From NCBI GenBank assembly GCA_000437375.1, contig FR898238.1, positions 10,966 to 48,100 on the forward strand: a stretch of 37,135 nt of DNA. The letters run 5' to 3'. The first letter of the stretch is position 1, and each line of letters starts with the position of its first letter. Below are positions 17,180 through 25,058 of the stretch, piece after piece. The translations under genes were made by a program, and so were the position numbers. The notes beneath the pieces are model-generated. The model made no database searches. It worked only from the letters and a program-made list of their open reading frames with translations, and was not told the origin of the DNA. The DNA comes from Eubacterium sp. CAG:841 (lineage in GTDB: Bacteria > Bacillota > Clostridia > Oscillospirales > CAG-272).

Positions 17180-18196
17180 TTAACGTGCCCGATTTGTAAA
17201 GCGGGAAATCGAAACGATATTTTCTTTTATCGGCTTCCCTTCTTCAAAGCTCGCGGCATTGTCAAACGTCGCGCGACTTATGGCTTCAAGCGCTTCCCTT
17301 GTGAAAAATCCCTGATGTGAGGTGACTATAACATTGGGGAAAGAGAGCAATCTCGCCGTGACCGAGCTTTGCATTATATCATCTTCCCTATTTTCAAATA
17401 CGTTGGGCTGTTCTTCCTCGTAAACGTCAAGTCCCACGCCTGCGAATTTATGATGCCTTATGCCCCAAATAAGGTCGTCTGTACTTATCAGCGCGCCTCG
17501 CGATGTATTGACCAGGATAACACCGTCCTTCATTTTCTCTATTGCCGCAGAATTTATCATATGATACGTTTCCTCCGTAAGCGGGCAATGGAGCGATATA
17601 AGGTCACTTTCGCGCAAAAGTGTATCCATATCCGTATATTTTACGAAGTCAAGGCTGTCGTTTGGGTACTTATCATAAGCTATAACGTTCATTCCTATTC
17701 CGTTACAATCCCTCGCCATGGCGGCGCCTATTCTTCCCGTTCCGACTATGCCGGCTGTCTTGCCGTAAAAGTTCACACCCATAAGCCCTGCAAGACTGAA
17801 GTTGTTTTCCCTTACCCTTATATATGCCTTATGAATTTTTCTGTTCACCGCGAAAGCAAGCGCAAGCGCGTGCTCAGCTATCGCTTCAGGAGAATACGCA
17901 GGAACGCGCATTACGGTAATTCCGTATTTGTCTGTTGCCGCAAAGTCAACATTGTTGAAACCCGCGCAACGCATAAGGATAAGCTTTACGCCTATTTCGG
18001 CAAGTGTCTTTATAACGCATTCGCACGCGTCGGAAGCCACAAAAAGACATACGGCATCGTAGCCCTTTGCAAGCGGCGCTGTCTTCTCCGATATATCCGC
18101 CGCGAGGTAATCTATGCTTATACCGTTGTAATCGCTTGAAGCTCTTTCAAACATCTCCGTATCGTAAGGTTTGGCATCGTAAAAAAGTATTTTCAT
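17180..18196 (-). CDS. ldhA: D-lactate dehydrogenase (2-hydroxyacid dehydrogenase)
   Basis: 338 residues from the ATG at 18196, which has GGAGA eight bases upstream; longer in-frame starts up to 18265 lack one and overlap the promoter zone. It reduces pyruvate to D-lactate with NADH. Seen: NAD-binding VGTGRIG near 151-157, catalytic Arg in LVNTSRGAL, the Glu region GLDVYEEE, and catalytic His in VTSHQGFFT; the AGFNNVDF motif and SHQGFFTREAL are typical for D-lactate dehydrogenase rather than glycerate or phosphoglycerate dehydrogenases. It follows the divergent glpK promoter region and precedes fhs. I found no clear Rex operator upstream although ldh genes are frequent Rex targets. Confidence 0.88.
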   Translation of the reverse strand: MKILFYDAKPYDTEMFERASSDYNGISIDYLAADISEKTAPLAKGYDAVCLFVASDACECVIKTLAEIGVKLILMRCAGFNNVDFAATDKYGITVMRVPAYSPEAIAEHALALAFAVNRKIHKAYIRVRENNFSLAGLMGVNFYGKTAGIVGTGRIGAAMARDCNGIGMNVIAYDKYPNDSLDFVKYTDMDTLLRESDLISLHCPLTEETYHMINSAAIEKMKDGVILVNTSRGALISTDDLIWGIRHHKFAGVGLDVYEEEQPNVFENREDDIMQSSVTARLLSFPNVIVTSHQGFFTREALEAISRATFDNAASFEEGKPIKENIVSISRFTNRAR

Positions 18197-18269
18197 TTTT
18201 CTGTTCTCCGTTTTTTGATTTAGTATTCCGCATAATTGAAATTTCTTTACGATATATTCAAACAAAATA

Positions 18270-18299
18270 TTGAAAACCTTTGTTTTTATATGTTAAAAT
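18270..18299 (+). promoter_or_regulatory. Sigma-A promoter of glpK
   Basis: -35 TTGAAA (18270-18275), 18-bp spacer ending in TGT (extended -10), -10 TAAAAT (18294-18299). The start codon follows 21 bases later, so the leader is very short and without room for an RNA switch. Confidence 0.7.
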
Positions 18300-18320
18300 A
18301 AACAAAAAGGGCGGTGATCT

Positions 18321-19805
18321 ATGATGAAAAAATATATACTTGCACTTGATGAAGGTACTACAAGCGCGAGAAGCATCCTTTTTGACCGTGATCTTCACAT
18401 TGTAAGTATGGCTCAGCACGAGTTTACTCAGATATATCCAAAGCCGGGCTGGGTAGAGCATGATCCTATGCAGATATATGCCTCGCAATACGCTTCCCTC
18501 ACGGAATGTATCGCCAAAAGCGGAATCTCGGCTGACGAAATCGCCGGGATAGGCATTACAAATCAGCGCGAAACGACCGTAGTGTGGGATAAAAACACAG
18601 GCAAGCCAATATGCAATGCAATAGTGTGGCAATGCCGCCGAACGGCGGATATATGCGCAGAGCTTGAAAAGGGCGGATACGCGGATTACATCCGCAGAAC
18701 GACGGGACTTCGTATTGACGCTTATTTCAGCGGAACAAAGCTGAAATGGATACTCGATAATGTTGACGGAGCAAGAGAAAAAGCCGAAAGAGGCGAACTC
18801 CTCTTCGGCACGATAGACACATGGCTATTGTGGAAGCTTACGGACGGAAAAGCCTTCTGCACAGACAGAACCAACGCTTCCCGCACGATGATGTGCAATA
18901 TTAAAACCGGCGAATGGGACGACGAGCTTTTGCGAATTCTTTCTGTTCCGCGCTCAATGCTTCCAGGAATACGTTCGTCGGGCGAAATATACGGATATAT
19001 GGATCTTATGGGAGCCAAAATCCCCATTTGCGGAATGGCGGGAGATCAACAGGCGGCACTTTTCGGGCAATGCTGTTTTGATGAAGGAAACGTGAAAAAC
19101 ACTTACGGCACAGGATGTTTTCTTCTTGCTCATACGGGCGACAGAATGGTTGAAAGCAAAAACGGACTGCTGACAACCGCCGCCGCTACCGAAAAAGGCA
19201 AATCGCCCGAATATGCTCTTGAAGGCAGCGTTTTCGTCGCGGGCGCGGTGGTTCAGTGGCTTCGTGACGAGCTCAGAATAATATCCGACTCCAGCGACAG
19301 TGAATACTTTGCAGGCAAAATAAAGGATACGGGCGGAGTTTACATCGTACCCGCATTCTCCGGTCTCGGAGCTCCGTACTGGGATATGCAGGCTCGCGGA
19401 ACGATAGTCGGACTTACGCGCGGCACGGGAAGGAGTCATATAATCCGCGCGGCGCTTGAGTCGGTAGCCTATCAGAGCGACGATATGCTTCGCGCCATGG
19501 AAAGCGACATAGGAAAACGCCTTACGTCGCTTAAAGTTGACGGAGGTATGTCGGCGAACAAATTTCTTATGCAGTTCCAAAGCGATATTTCGGATATAAC
19601 GGTCATGCAGCCAGAAACCACTGAAGCAACTGCGGCAGGAGCGGCAGCGCTCGCGGGTCTTGCAATAGGATTCTTTGAAAGCAGAGATGAGCTTCGCTCG
19701 CTTACAAAATCCAAAGCGTCTTTTGTTCCGAATATGTCTTATGAAGAACGTCAAAAGCTGCTTTCAGGCTGGCACAGAGCCATCGGCGCATGCAGAACTT
19801 TTTAA
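18321..19805 (+). CDS. glpK: Glycerol kinase
   Basis: 494 residues, full length FGGY kinase. It phosphorylates glycerol to sn-glycerol 3-phosphate. Seen: ALDEGTTSARSILFD (phosphate loop) at the N-terminus, PKPGWVEHDP, GITNQRETTVVWD, the conserved AIVWQCRRTAD, GDQQAALFGQ with TYGTGCFLL, and VDGGMSANKFLMQFQ near the end. GGGCGGTGAT precedes tandem ATG codons at 18321 and 18324. It is followed after nine bases by a lipase-like gene, so glycerol released from acylglycerols would be captured at once. No glycerol facilitator or glycerol-3-phosphate dehydrogenase gene is adjacent. Confidence 0.97.
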   Translation: MMKKYILALDEGTTSARSILFDRDLHIVSMAQHEFTQIYPKPGWVEHDPMQIYASQYASLTECIAKSGISADEIAGIGITNQRETTVVWDKNTGKPICNAIVWQCRRTADICAELEKGGYADYIRRTTGLRIDAYFSGTKLKWILDNVDGAREKAERGELLFGTIDTWLLWKLTDGKAFCTDRTNASRTMMCNIKTGEWDDELLRILSVPRSMLPGIRSSGEIYGYMDLMGAKIPICGMAGDQQAALFGQCCFDEGNVKNTYGTGCFLLAHTGDRMVESKNGLLTTAAATEKGKSPEYALEGSVFVAGAVVQWLRDELRIISDSSDSEYFAGKIKDTGGVYIVPAFSGLGAPYWDMQARGTIVGLTRGTGRSHIIRAALESVAYQSDDMLRAMESDIGKRLTSLKVDGGMSANKFLMQFQSDISDITVMQPETTEATAAGAAALAGLAIGFFESRDELRSLTKSKASFVPNMSYEERQKLLSGWHRAIGACRTF

Positions 19806-19814
19806 GGAGGAAAA

Positions 19815-20726
19815 ATGAATATAACAGTAACAAGAGAAAGCGTGCCATCCTCAGACGGAATACACACGCTCATCGGAAAAACATATATTCCCGAAGGGAA
19901 AATAAAAGGGCTTTTTCATGTTGTTCACGGCATGACCGAACATATTGACCGCTATGACGGATTTATGCATGAGATAGCCGAGCAAGGATATATATGCTTC
20001 GGATACGACCATCTCGGTCACGGGAAAACAGTAAATTCCACAGACGAGCTGGGATTTATCGCTCACAAAGACGGATGGAACTACCTCGCAAAAGATGTTT
20101 CGGTATTCGCATTTGAAATGAAGAAAAAATACGGCGATTATCTTCCCTACTATCTTATGGGTCACAGTATGGGATCGTTTATCTCACGTCTCGCTGCGGA
20201 AAAATATATAAAACCCGACAAATTTATAATTATGGGAACGGGCGGTCCGAACCCCGCCGCAGGAATAGGTCTTATCGCAATAGACGTAGTAAAATTTTTC
20301 AAGGGCGAGCGCTATATTTCAAAAGCAATAGACAATCTTGCTTTCGGAACATACAATTCGCACTTTAAGGATGAAAATGATCCTATCGCGTGGCTCACAA
20401 AGGATAGAGAACAGAAAAAGAAATATGCTTCAGATCCTTACTGCACCTTTAAATTTACAGTCAGCGCCATGCACGATCTCGTAACGCTGAATAAAAAAGC
20501 CAACAGAGCCGCATGGTTTCAAAATATAAAAATGCCCGTTCTGCTCGTTTCCGGCGCGGACGATCCCGTCGGCAATTACGGAAAAGGCGTTACAAAAGTT
20601 TATGAAAAACTGAAAAAAGCAGGATGCAACGTTCAAATTAAGCTTTATGAAAACTGCCGTCACGAAATTCTCAACGATACCTGCCGCGACGAAGTCGTGC
20701 GGGATATTGAAAACTTTATTGAATGA
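19815..20726 (+). CDS. Alpha/beta hydrolase, monoacylglycerol lipase-like
   Basis: 303 residues of the serine aminopeptidase S33 / monoglyceride lipase family. Catalytic triad candidates: Ser118 in GHSMGS, Asp249 or Asp250 in SGADDPVG, His283 in NCRHEIL; the oxyanion motif is VVHGMTEH and GYDHLGHG is typical for this branch. No signal peptide, so it acts in the cytoplasm. AAGGAGG lies five bases before the ATG and the gene is tightly coupled to glpK, supporting a role in releasing glycerol from monoacylglycerols or lysophospholipids. The substrate is inferred from family and context. Confidence 0.85.
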   Translation: MNITVTRESVPSSDGIHTLIGKTYIPEGKIKGLFHVVHGMTEHIDRYDGFMHEIAEQGYICFGYDHLGHGKTVNSTDELGFIAHKDGWNYLAKDVSVFAFEMKKKYGDYLPYYLMGHSMGSFISRLAAEKYIKPDKFIIMGTGGPNPAAGIGLIAIDVVKFFKGERYISKAIDNLAFGTYNSHFKDENDPIAWLTKDREQKKKYASDPYCTFKFTVSAMHDLVTLNKKANRAAWFQNIKMPVLLVSGADDPVGNYGKGVTKVYEKLKKAGCNVQIKLYENCRHEILNDTCRDEVVRDIENFIE

Positions 20727-20739
20727 TTTTTTACAACAT

Positions 20740-20774
20740 AAAAAAGAGGCTTTCTTAATGAAAGCCTCTTTTTT
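20740..20774. terminator. Bidirectional terminator between the glpK operon and the TPM gene
   Basis: Perfect 15-bp stem AAAAAAGAGGCTTTC / GAAAGCCTCTTTTTT with a 5-base loop; U-runs on both strands. It serves the converging hydrolase gene and the TPM-domain gene. Confidence 0.93.
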
Positions 20775-20775
20775 G

Positions 20776-21573
20776 TCAGAACTTGCCTCCGCCTCCGCCG
20801 TGCGAAGAACCGGAAGATGAAGTATGAGTTCCGCCTCCGCCGCTGTTGCTTTCGGTCTGACGTCTCACGCGCGAAACCGTTCTGTAAAGGAAAATGTCTT
20901 TTGCGACCTTTACGTCAAGACTGTCCTTTACCACATAGCTGTCCGCCTTGTTCTGGGCGCGAACGGTTTTAAGCTGTTTTGTATATTTCGTCATTATAAG
21001 AAACGATATTATTATTCCGATCACAAGCGAAATGAGTATAAGCTTCGGCAACTGATATTTGAGATACTCTCTCGAATAGTCGGAATCGCTGTAATTACCG
21101 TCTCCGGAAGATGATTTGTCAAGCATTTTTTCGCAGATATCGGCATAGCTCATAAATGCGTCATAATAGTCGCCGTCGCTGAGATCGGAAAGTATGCGTC
21201 TTCCGACTATGCTATAACTTATCGAATCTATGCATGAACCGCTTGTCGAAACATACCAATCGCGATCCTCCATGCTTATGAGCAGAAGTGCGCCGTCGCG
21301 ATTTTCTCCGCGCCCGTAGCCATTGTAATCAAAAAAGTCATCGGCATATTCGGTAGGTGTAGCGTTTCCGATATAGTTTTCGGTAACGACCACAATATCT
21401 GCCGAATATTTATCGCTTATCTCGGAAAGGCGTGCTTCAAGCGACTGTCTTTCCGTCTCCGAAAGCAATCCGGCATTATCGACCACAAGAGACTGGGTTG
21501 CCGCAGCAAAGCACGAAACCGAAGCGACTGCAATCATCATAAAAACAAGTATAAACGTTATGTATTTTTTCAC
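20776..21573 (-). CDS. TPM-domain membrane protein (YgcG/YdjH-like)
   Basis: About 265 residues. A hydrophobic signal segment ends around SVSCFAAA; then a TPM domain (residues 30-150: VVDNAGLLSETER, ADIVVVTENY, YGRGENRDGALLLISMEDR); one membrane helix near 180-200 (LILISLVIGIIISFLIM); and a basic cytoplasmic region ending in a glycine/serine tail GGGGG before KF, typical for this family. Start: the GTG at 21573 has GGAGG eight bases upstream, while the in-frame GTG at 21582 overlaps that site. It is the last gene of a three-gene module with a zinc-ribbon and an SPFH protein. Bacillus YdjH has the same plan. TPM domains have been linked to photosystem repair in plants; the bacterial role is unclear. 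Confidence 0.85.
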   Translation of the reverse strand: MKKYITFILVFMMIAVASVSCFAAATQSLVVDNAGLLSETERQSLEARLSEISDKYSADIVVVTENYIGNATPTEYADDFFDYNGYGRGENRDGALLLISMEDRDWYVSTSGSCIDSISYSIVGRRILSDLSDGDYYDAFMSYADICEKMLDKSSSGDGNYSDSDYSREYLKYQLPKLILISLVIGIIISFLIMTKYTKQLKTVRAQNKADSYVVKDSLDVKVAKDIFLYRTVSRVRRQTESNSGGGGTHTSSSGSSHGGGGGKF

Positions 21574-21586
21574 TGCAGTCACCTCC

Positions 21587-22669
21587 TCAAAGAAGCTGAA
21601 TAAGGCATATTATTCCGAGCGAAACCGCGCTCGCGATTCCTGCGTATATCGCCCACCATTTCCAATAAGCACCCTTATCCATAGGCAGATCGCCTACCAT
21701 TTTCCCCGTTTGACCGTTCATTGCAAAGGTGTACTTTTTACCTCTCCACGTTGTGTTGAGAAGCCATACGGGATAAAGCGCATATCTTGATTTTCCGTCC
21801 TTTATTCCTATATTGCTGTTCTCCGCGCGGAGCGTGGAATATCCCTTCGCAGTCGAAGCAAAGCAATCTTCCGTGCTTTTCTTTATACGTTTATTGGCGC
21901 GACCTATGCTGTCGTCCTTTGAAACATCGTACTTGTCGGCAAGATAACCCGCAAGATACGCTGTTCTGAAATCAATTATTTCAGACGCGTCAAACGGCTC
22001 TATCGACTCCATAAGATCGTCTGCCATTTTAACGGATCCGTCTACTGGAACGTTTTCGAATTCAAGGCTTCCGCGCCTTATAACCGAAAAATAACTTGTT
22101 TCGGTGTAGTTGTAATTTGAATCGCTCCACATTCTCAGCTTCGTTCCCTTGTACATTATGTCGGCGTCAACATCCGAATCAAAAAGCCAGAACGGAACAT
22201 AAAGCCCCTTTATTTCGTCTATATGGGCTTCGTCCTTGAACACTTTGGGAAGAAGTTTTTTGCCTGAAAAGAATTCCCTAAGTTTTTTCTTTGCCTCTTC
22301 TTTTCCGAGCTTGAACGGGATAATACAATCGGGCTTAAGCGTTCCCGAAAGTCTTTCCGTAAGCACGACGGGATTTCCGCAAAACGGACAACTCGTCGCA
22401 GCCGTATTTTCGTCGCTGACTATTTCCCCTCCGCACGAATTGCATACATATGTATGAACGCCTTCATTCTCGCCCCATTCGGTTTCGGGCATAGAATTCC
22501 AATTGTCCTGCTTCTTTTCAGCACTTTCGTGAAGCGCCTCGTCATACGAGCGCAGATCGTCAACATTGAATTCCGTATCGCAATATGGGCATTTAAGCTT
22601 CTGCGTCTTGCTGTCAAAGCTTATGGCGCCGCCGCAACACGGACATTTATATTCTATAATATCATCCAT
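21587..22669 (-). CDS. Double zinc-ribbon membrane protein (YdjG-like)
   Basis: 360 residues. Two zinc ribbons at the N-terminus: CPCCGG near 9-14 with CPYCDTEF near 32-39, and CNSCGGEI near 76-83 with CPFCGNPV near 93-100. A conserved middle domain (GLYVPFWLFDSDV, YPVWLLNTTW) follows, and one membrane helix lies at the very end, AIYAGIASAVSLGIICLIQ. Databases often mislabel such proteins as PriA-like or TFIIB-like because of the ribbons; no helicase motif is present. GAGAGG precedes the ATG at nine bases. It is the middle gene of the module and stops 13 bases before the TPM gene's start. Confidence 0.82.
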   Translation of the reverse strand: MDDIIEYKCPCCGGAISFDSKTQKLKCPYCDTEFNVDDLRSYDEALHESAEKKQDNWNSMPETEWGENEGVHTYVCNSCGGEIVSDENTAATSCPFCGNPVVLTERLSGTLKPDCIIPFKLGKEEAKKKLREFFSGKKLLPKVFKDEAHIDEIKGLYVPFWLFDSDVDADIMYKGTKLRMWSDSNYNYTETSYFSVIRRGSLEFENVPVDGSVKMADDLMESIEPFDASEIIDFRTAYLAGYLADKYDVSKDDSIGRANKRIKKSTEDCFASTAKGYSTLRAENSNIGIKDGKSRYALYPVWLLNTTWRGKKYTFAMNGQTGKMVGDLPMDKGAYWKWWAIYAGIASAVSLGIICLIQLL

Positions 22670-22699
22670 CGCAGTTGTCCTCTCCTTATAATTTCAAAT

Positions 22700-22723
22700 G
22701 AGAGGCGGATCTGACCGCCTCTC
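22700..22723 (-). terminator. Intercistronic hairpin within the SPFH module
   Basis: Perfect 9-bp GC-rich stem GAGAGGCGG / CCGCCTCTC with a 6-base loop in the 67-base gap between the SPFH and zinc-ribbon genes. The following ATTTGAAATT is a poor U-run, so partial termination or 3'-end stabilisation of the first gene's mRNA is more likely than full termination. Confidence 0.5.
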
Positions 22724-22736
22724 TGCCGAAAGCAAT

Positions 22737-24056
22737 TTATTTTCTGTCCTTATCGTCGAAGATGTCTCCGCACTCGGGGCAGAACTTGGGCGGATGCGCG
22801 GGGTCTTCCGGCTCCCAGCCGCATTTGTCACAACGATAAAGCGGTGCGTCTTCTGGTTTCTTTGCTCCGCATTCCGTGCAGAATTTACCCTTGTTCGTTG
22901 CGCCGCAGGAAGGACAAGTCCAACCCTCGTCGGGTTTCTTTGCTCCGCACTCCGTGCAGAACTTTCCCGTTACCGTAGCTCCGCATTTGCACTTCCATGC
23001 TCCTGCGGGAGCCTGTGTCTGCGCCGACTGAGCCTGTTGCTGTCTTGCCTGCTGACCCATAGCATAAAGATTCTGAGCGTTCATTCCGCCCGCCTGATTT
23101 GCCATTCCCATGCCCATAAAGCCCATCATTGCGCCGTTTTCGTTTGCCGCAGCGGCTTTCATAGCTTCAGCCTGAGCACCGACAAGAGTAGCTGCGCCCA
23201 TCGAAGGATCGCGCAGAATAGCCGCATGCTGAGCCTTCTTTATAAGCTCTGCGTCCTCTTCGGGAAGCGTTACCGATCCAAGAGCAATGCTTACTACTGT
23301 AAGACCGCGAAGTTCTCCCCATTTTGCGGAAAGTGCGCTGTTCATTGCGTTTTCAAGGTCTGTATTGTGCGCCACTATCTGATTGGGACGGAGTCCAAGT
23401 TCGGAAAGCTTTCCGAATGCGGGCTGAAGCGCGCTTATGAATTCGGTCTTGAGCTGCCCGTCAAGTGCGTCTCTTGTGTATTCTCTCTCAACGTTTCCGC
23501 AAACGTTCGTATAGAAAAGAAGCGGATCCGCTATTTTGTAGGAATAAACACCCGAACAGCGAACCGAAACATCGATATCAAGTCCTATGTTCGCGTCAAC
23601 AACTCTGAACGGAATAGGATTCGGTGTTCCGAATTTGTTGTCTATAAGTTCCTTTGTGTTGAAATAGTAAACCCTCTGATCCTTGCCCGTATCTCCGCCG
23701 TAAGTAAAGCGCTTGCCTATCGTTTTGAACGTGTCGATTATTCCCTTGCCCAAAGGTCCGGTAAATATGCTCGGCTCCGTTGATTTATCGTATGTGTACT
23801 GACCGGGTTCGGCACAGACTTCAACTATTTTTCCCTGCTCAACGATCATCATACACTGACCATCGGCAACAGCTATTCCCGAGCCGTTTGAAATAATATT
23901 ATCGTTTCCCTTTGTGTTTGAAGAACGTCCGCTTATGCGCTTTTCACCCTTTACCATAAGCGTTTCGGCAGAAAGAGAATCACAATAGAAAAACTCCTTC
24001 CACTGGTCGGCAAGCGTTCCGCCGACAGCTCCTGCAAATGCCTTTATAAGTCCCAT
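22737..24056 (-). CDS. SPFH-domain protein with C-terminal zinc ribbons (YdjI-like)
   Basis: 439 residues. The first 300 form an SPFH/band-7 domain of the 'virion core protein' type (MGLIKAFAGAVGGTLADQWKE start, GSGIAVADGQCMMIVEQGKI, EPGQYTYD, RVYYFNTKEL). An alanine/methionine/glutamine-rich linker (about 300-350) leads to three zinc ribbons: CKCGATVTGKFCTECG, CPSCGATNKGKFCTECG and CDKCGW with CPECGD. The first two are near-identical copies 27 residues apart. There is no membrane helix, so attachment is probably through the partner proteins. GGAGGG precedes the ATG at ten bases. It is the first gene of the module. In Bacillus the YdjI counterpart works with YdjG/YdjH at the membrane with PspA; no pspA is next to it here. 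Confidence 0.85.
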   Translation of the reverse strand: MGLIKAFAGAVGGTLADQWKEFFYCDSLSAETLMVKGEKRISGRSSNTKGNDNIISNGSGIAVADGQCMMIVEQGKIVEVCAEPGQYTYDKSTEPSIFTGPLGKGIIDTFKTIGKRFTYGGDTGKDQRVYYFNTKELIDNKFGTPNPIPFRVVDANIGLDIDVSVRCSGVYSYKIADPLLFYTNVCGNVEREYTRDALDGQLKTEFISALQPAFGKLSELGLRPNQIVAHNTDLENAMNSALSAKWGELRGLTVVSIALGSVTLPEEDAELIKKAQHAAILRDPSMGAATLVGAQAEAMKAAAANENGAMMGFMGMGMANQAGGMNAQNLYAMGQQARQQQAQSAQTQAPAGAWKCKCGATVTGKFCTECGAKKPDEGWTCPSCGATNKGKFCTECGAKKPEDAPLYRCDKCGWEPEDPAHPPKFCPECGDIFDDKDRK

Positions 24057-24104
24057 AACTGTTGTCCCTCCGTTTTTATAGTTATTTGCGGATACAAAAT
24101 ATGC

Positions 24105-24133
24105 ATCCTATCAAGTATATTATATATTGACAA
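24105..24133 (-). promoter_or_regulatory. Candidate promoter of the SPFH module
   Basis: Minus strand: -35 TTGTCA (24133-24128), 17-bp spacer, -10 TAGGAT (24110-24105), four of six matches. The leader would be about 40 bases. Confidence 0.4.
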
Positions 24134-24182
24134 AGCCAAAAAAGCAACCCCATTTTTTCGTATGTTTTATGTAAATTTTCTC

Positions 24183-24211
24183 TTGATTATATATATCAAC
24201 TATGATAATAT
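24183..24211 (+). promoter_or_regulatory. Sigma-A promoter of the phosphodiesterase gene
   Basis: -35 TTGATT (24183-24188), 17-bp spacer ending in TGA (extended -10), -10 TAATAT (24206-24211). Transcription would start near 24218, which rules out the upstream in-frame ATG at 24202. Confidence 0.65.
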
Positions 24212-24243
24212 TATACGGTAATGATGAAAGTGAGGATATTTAC

Positions 24244-24789
24244 ATGAAACTTATGGTTGCCTCAGACATTCACGGATCGGGGCTTTTCTGCGAAAAACTT
24301 ATTGAAGCATATAAGTCCGAAAAGCCTGACAAACTCGTTCTTCTCGGCGATCTGCTCTATCACGGTCCGAGAAATGACATCCCCGGCGGATACGATACAA
24401 AAAAAGTCGCGTCGCTTCTCAACGGAATAAAAGAAAACATTCTCTGTGTGCGAGGAAACTGCGACAGCGAAGTTGATCAGATGGTTCTCGATTTTCCCAT
24501 AAGAGCCGATTACATGCTGATCTACATCGGCGGAAAGCCCGTTTTCGCAACGCACGGTCACCTTTTCGGAGAGGACAATCCCCCGAAAATGGCAGACGGC
24601 TTTATTCTCCTATGCGGACATACTCATGTTCCCGCCTGTAATGATCATGGTTCGTTTTTATATATAAATCCCGGCTCGGTCTCAATTCCCAAATGGAATT
24701 CCGACAGAGGATACATTGTTATGACGGATGACGAAATAACATGGAAAACACTCGGCGGCACACCTTACAGAGTTGAAAAGCTGAAATAA
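24244..24789 (+). CDS. YfcE/MJ0936-type metallophosphodiesterase
   Basis: 181 residues, close to E. coli YfcE (184). Metallophosphoesterase motifs in order: ASDIHGS, LLGDLLYHG, VRGNCDSEVD, THGHLFGED, LCGHTHVP and NPGSVSIPK, which hold the two metal ions. Such enzymes cleave phosphodiesters; the natural substrate is not established. GAGG lies eight bases before the ATG at 24244. It is monocistronic, facing away from the SPFH module and upstream of the methionine transporter promoter. Confidence 0.92.
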   Translation: MKLMVASDIHGSGLFCEKLIEAYKSEKPDKLVLLGDLLYHGPRNDIPGGYDTKKVASLLNGIKENILCVRGNCDSEVDQMVLDFPIRADYMLIYIGGKPVFATHGHLFGEDNPPKMADGFILLCGHTHVPACNDHGSFLYINPGSVSIPKWNSDRGYIVMTDDEITWKTLGGTPYRVEKLK

Positions 24790-24791
24790 GC

Positions 24792-24820
24792 TCTGAAAAC
24801 AGATTTTGCACTTTTTTTAA
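24792..24820 (+). terminator. Weak terminator candidate after the phosphodiesterase gene
   Basis: A short TCTG/CAGA hairpin with an AAAA loop is followed, after nine bases, by a run of seven T. The stem is weak; read-through into the methionine operon is possible. Confidence 0.3.
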
Positions 24821-24828
24821 TTTACCTA

Positions 24829-24857
24829 TTGACAAGCGTTTTTCTTTGTGATATGAT
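24829..24857 (+). promoter_or_regulatory. Strong sigma-A promoter of the methionine transporter operon
   Basis: -35 TTGACA (24829-24834, consensus), 17-bp spacer, -10 TATGAT (24852-24857). Transcript start near 24864, giving a leader of about 236 bases before metQ, long enough for a control element. Confidence 0.85.
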
Positions 24858-24891
24858 ACGTCCATAATTTATCCGCAGGGAGGAAAACGTA

Positions 24892-24993
24892 ATGCTTACA
24901 GCGCTCACGTTTAAAGGTATGATAATGTGCATGTCTATGATGCAAGCCGAAGATTGCTGTATCATACGTTTCCGCATGCAAAAAAACGTATAA
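24892..24993 (+). CDS. Methionine-rich leader peptide of the met transporter operon
   Basis: 33 codons plus TAA. The peptide starts MLTALTFKG and continues MIMCMSMMQ, giving Met at positions 1, 10, 12, 14, 16, 17 and 29, so five of eight consecutive codons (24919-24942) are ATG; three Cys are at 13, 22 and 23. The ribosome-binding site is GGGAGG at 24878-24883, eight bases before the ATG. The ORF lies between a consensus promoter and an intrinsic terminator, directly before a methionine importer. This is the layout of a trp/his-type attenuator leader, with ribosome stalling at methionine codons as the sensor. Function is inferred; too short for homology searches to help much. Confidence 0.75.
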   Translation: MLTALTFKGMIMCMSMMQAEDCCIIRFRMQKNV

Positions 24994-25058
24994 ACCCAAA
25001 AGCGGATAATGTAATAAAGCAATCTTCGGAAGCCGGAATTTTCAGGCTTCCGTTTTTT
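24947..25058 (+). promoter_or_regulatory. Transcription attenuator: antiterminator pairing and intrinsic terminator
   Basis: Terminator: CGGAAGCC (25027-25034) / GGCTTCCG (25045-25052), loop of 10, then TTTTTT. Antiterminator: CCGAAGATTGCT (24947-24958, inside the leader ORF, four bases after the Met cluster) is a perfect 12-bp complement of AGCAATCTTCGG (25018-25029), whose last three bases belong to the terminator stem. Two further hairpins lie in the ORF: AAAGGTATGATA (24913-24924) with TATCATACGTTT (24960-24971, one mismatch), and ATACGTTT (24964-24971) with AAACGTAT (24984-24991); they exclude one another. TTATCCGC (24869-24876), just before the leader ribosome-binding site, is complementary to GCGGATAA (25002-25009). 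No SAM-riboswitch or T-box sequence is present. Confidence 0.7.

Noticed and set aside
18197..18270. Rex operator upstream of ldhA
   Set aside because: The stretch is AT-rich with TTGTTT and similar words but lacks the paired TTGT...ACAA dyad of Rex sites.
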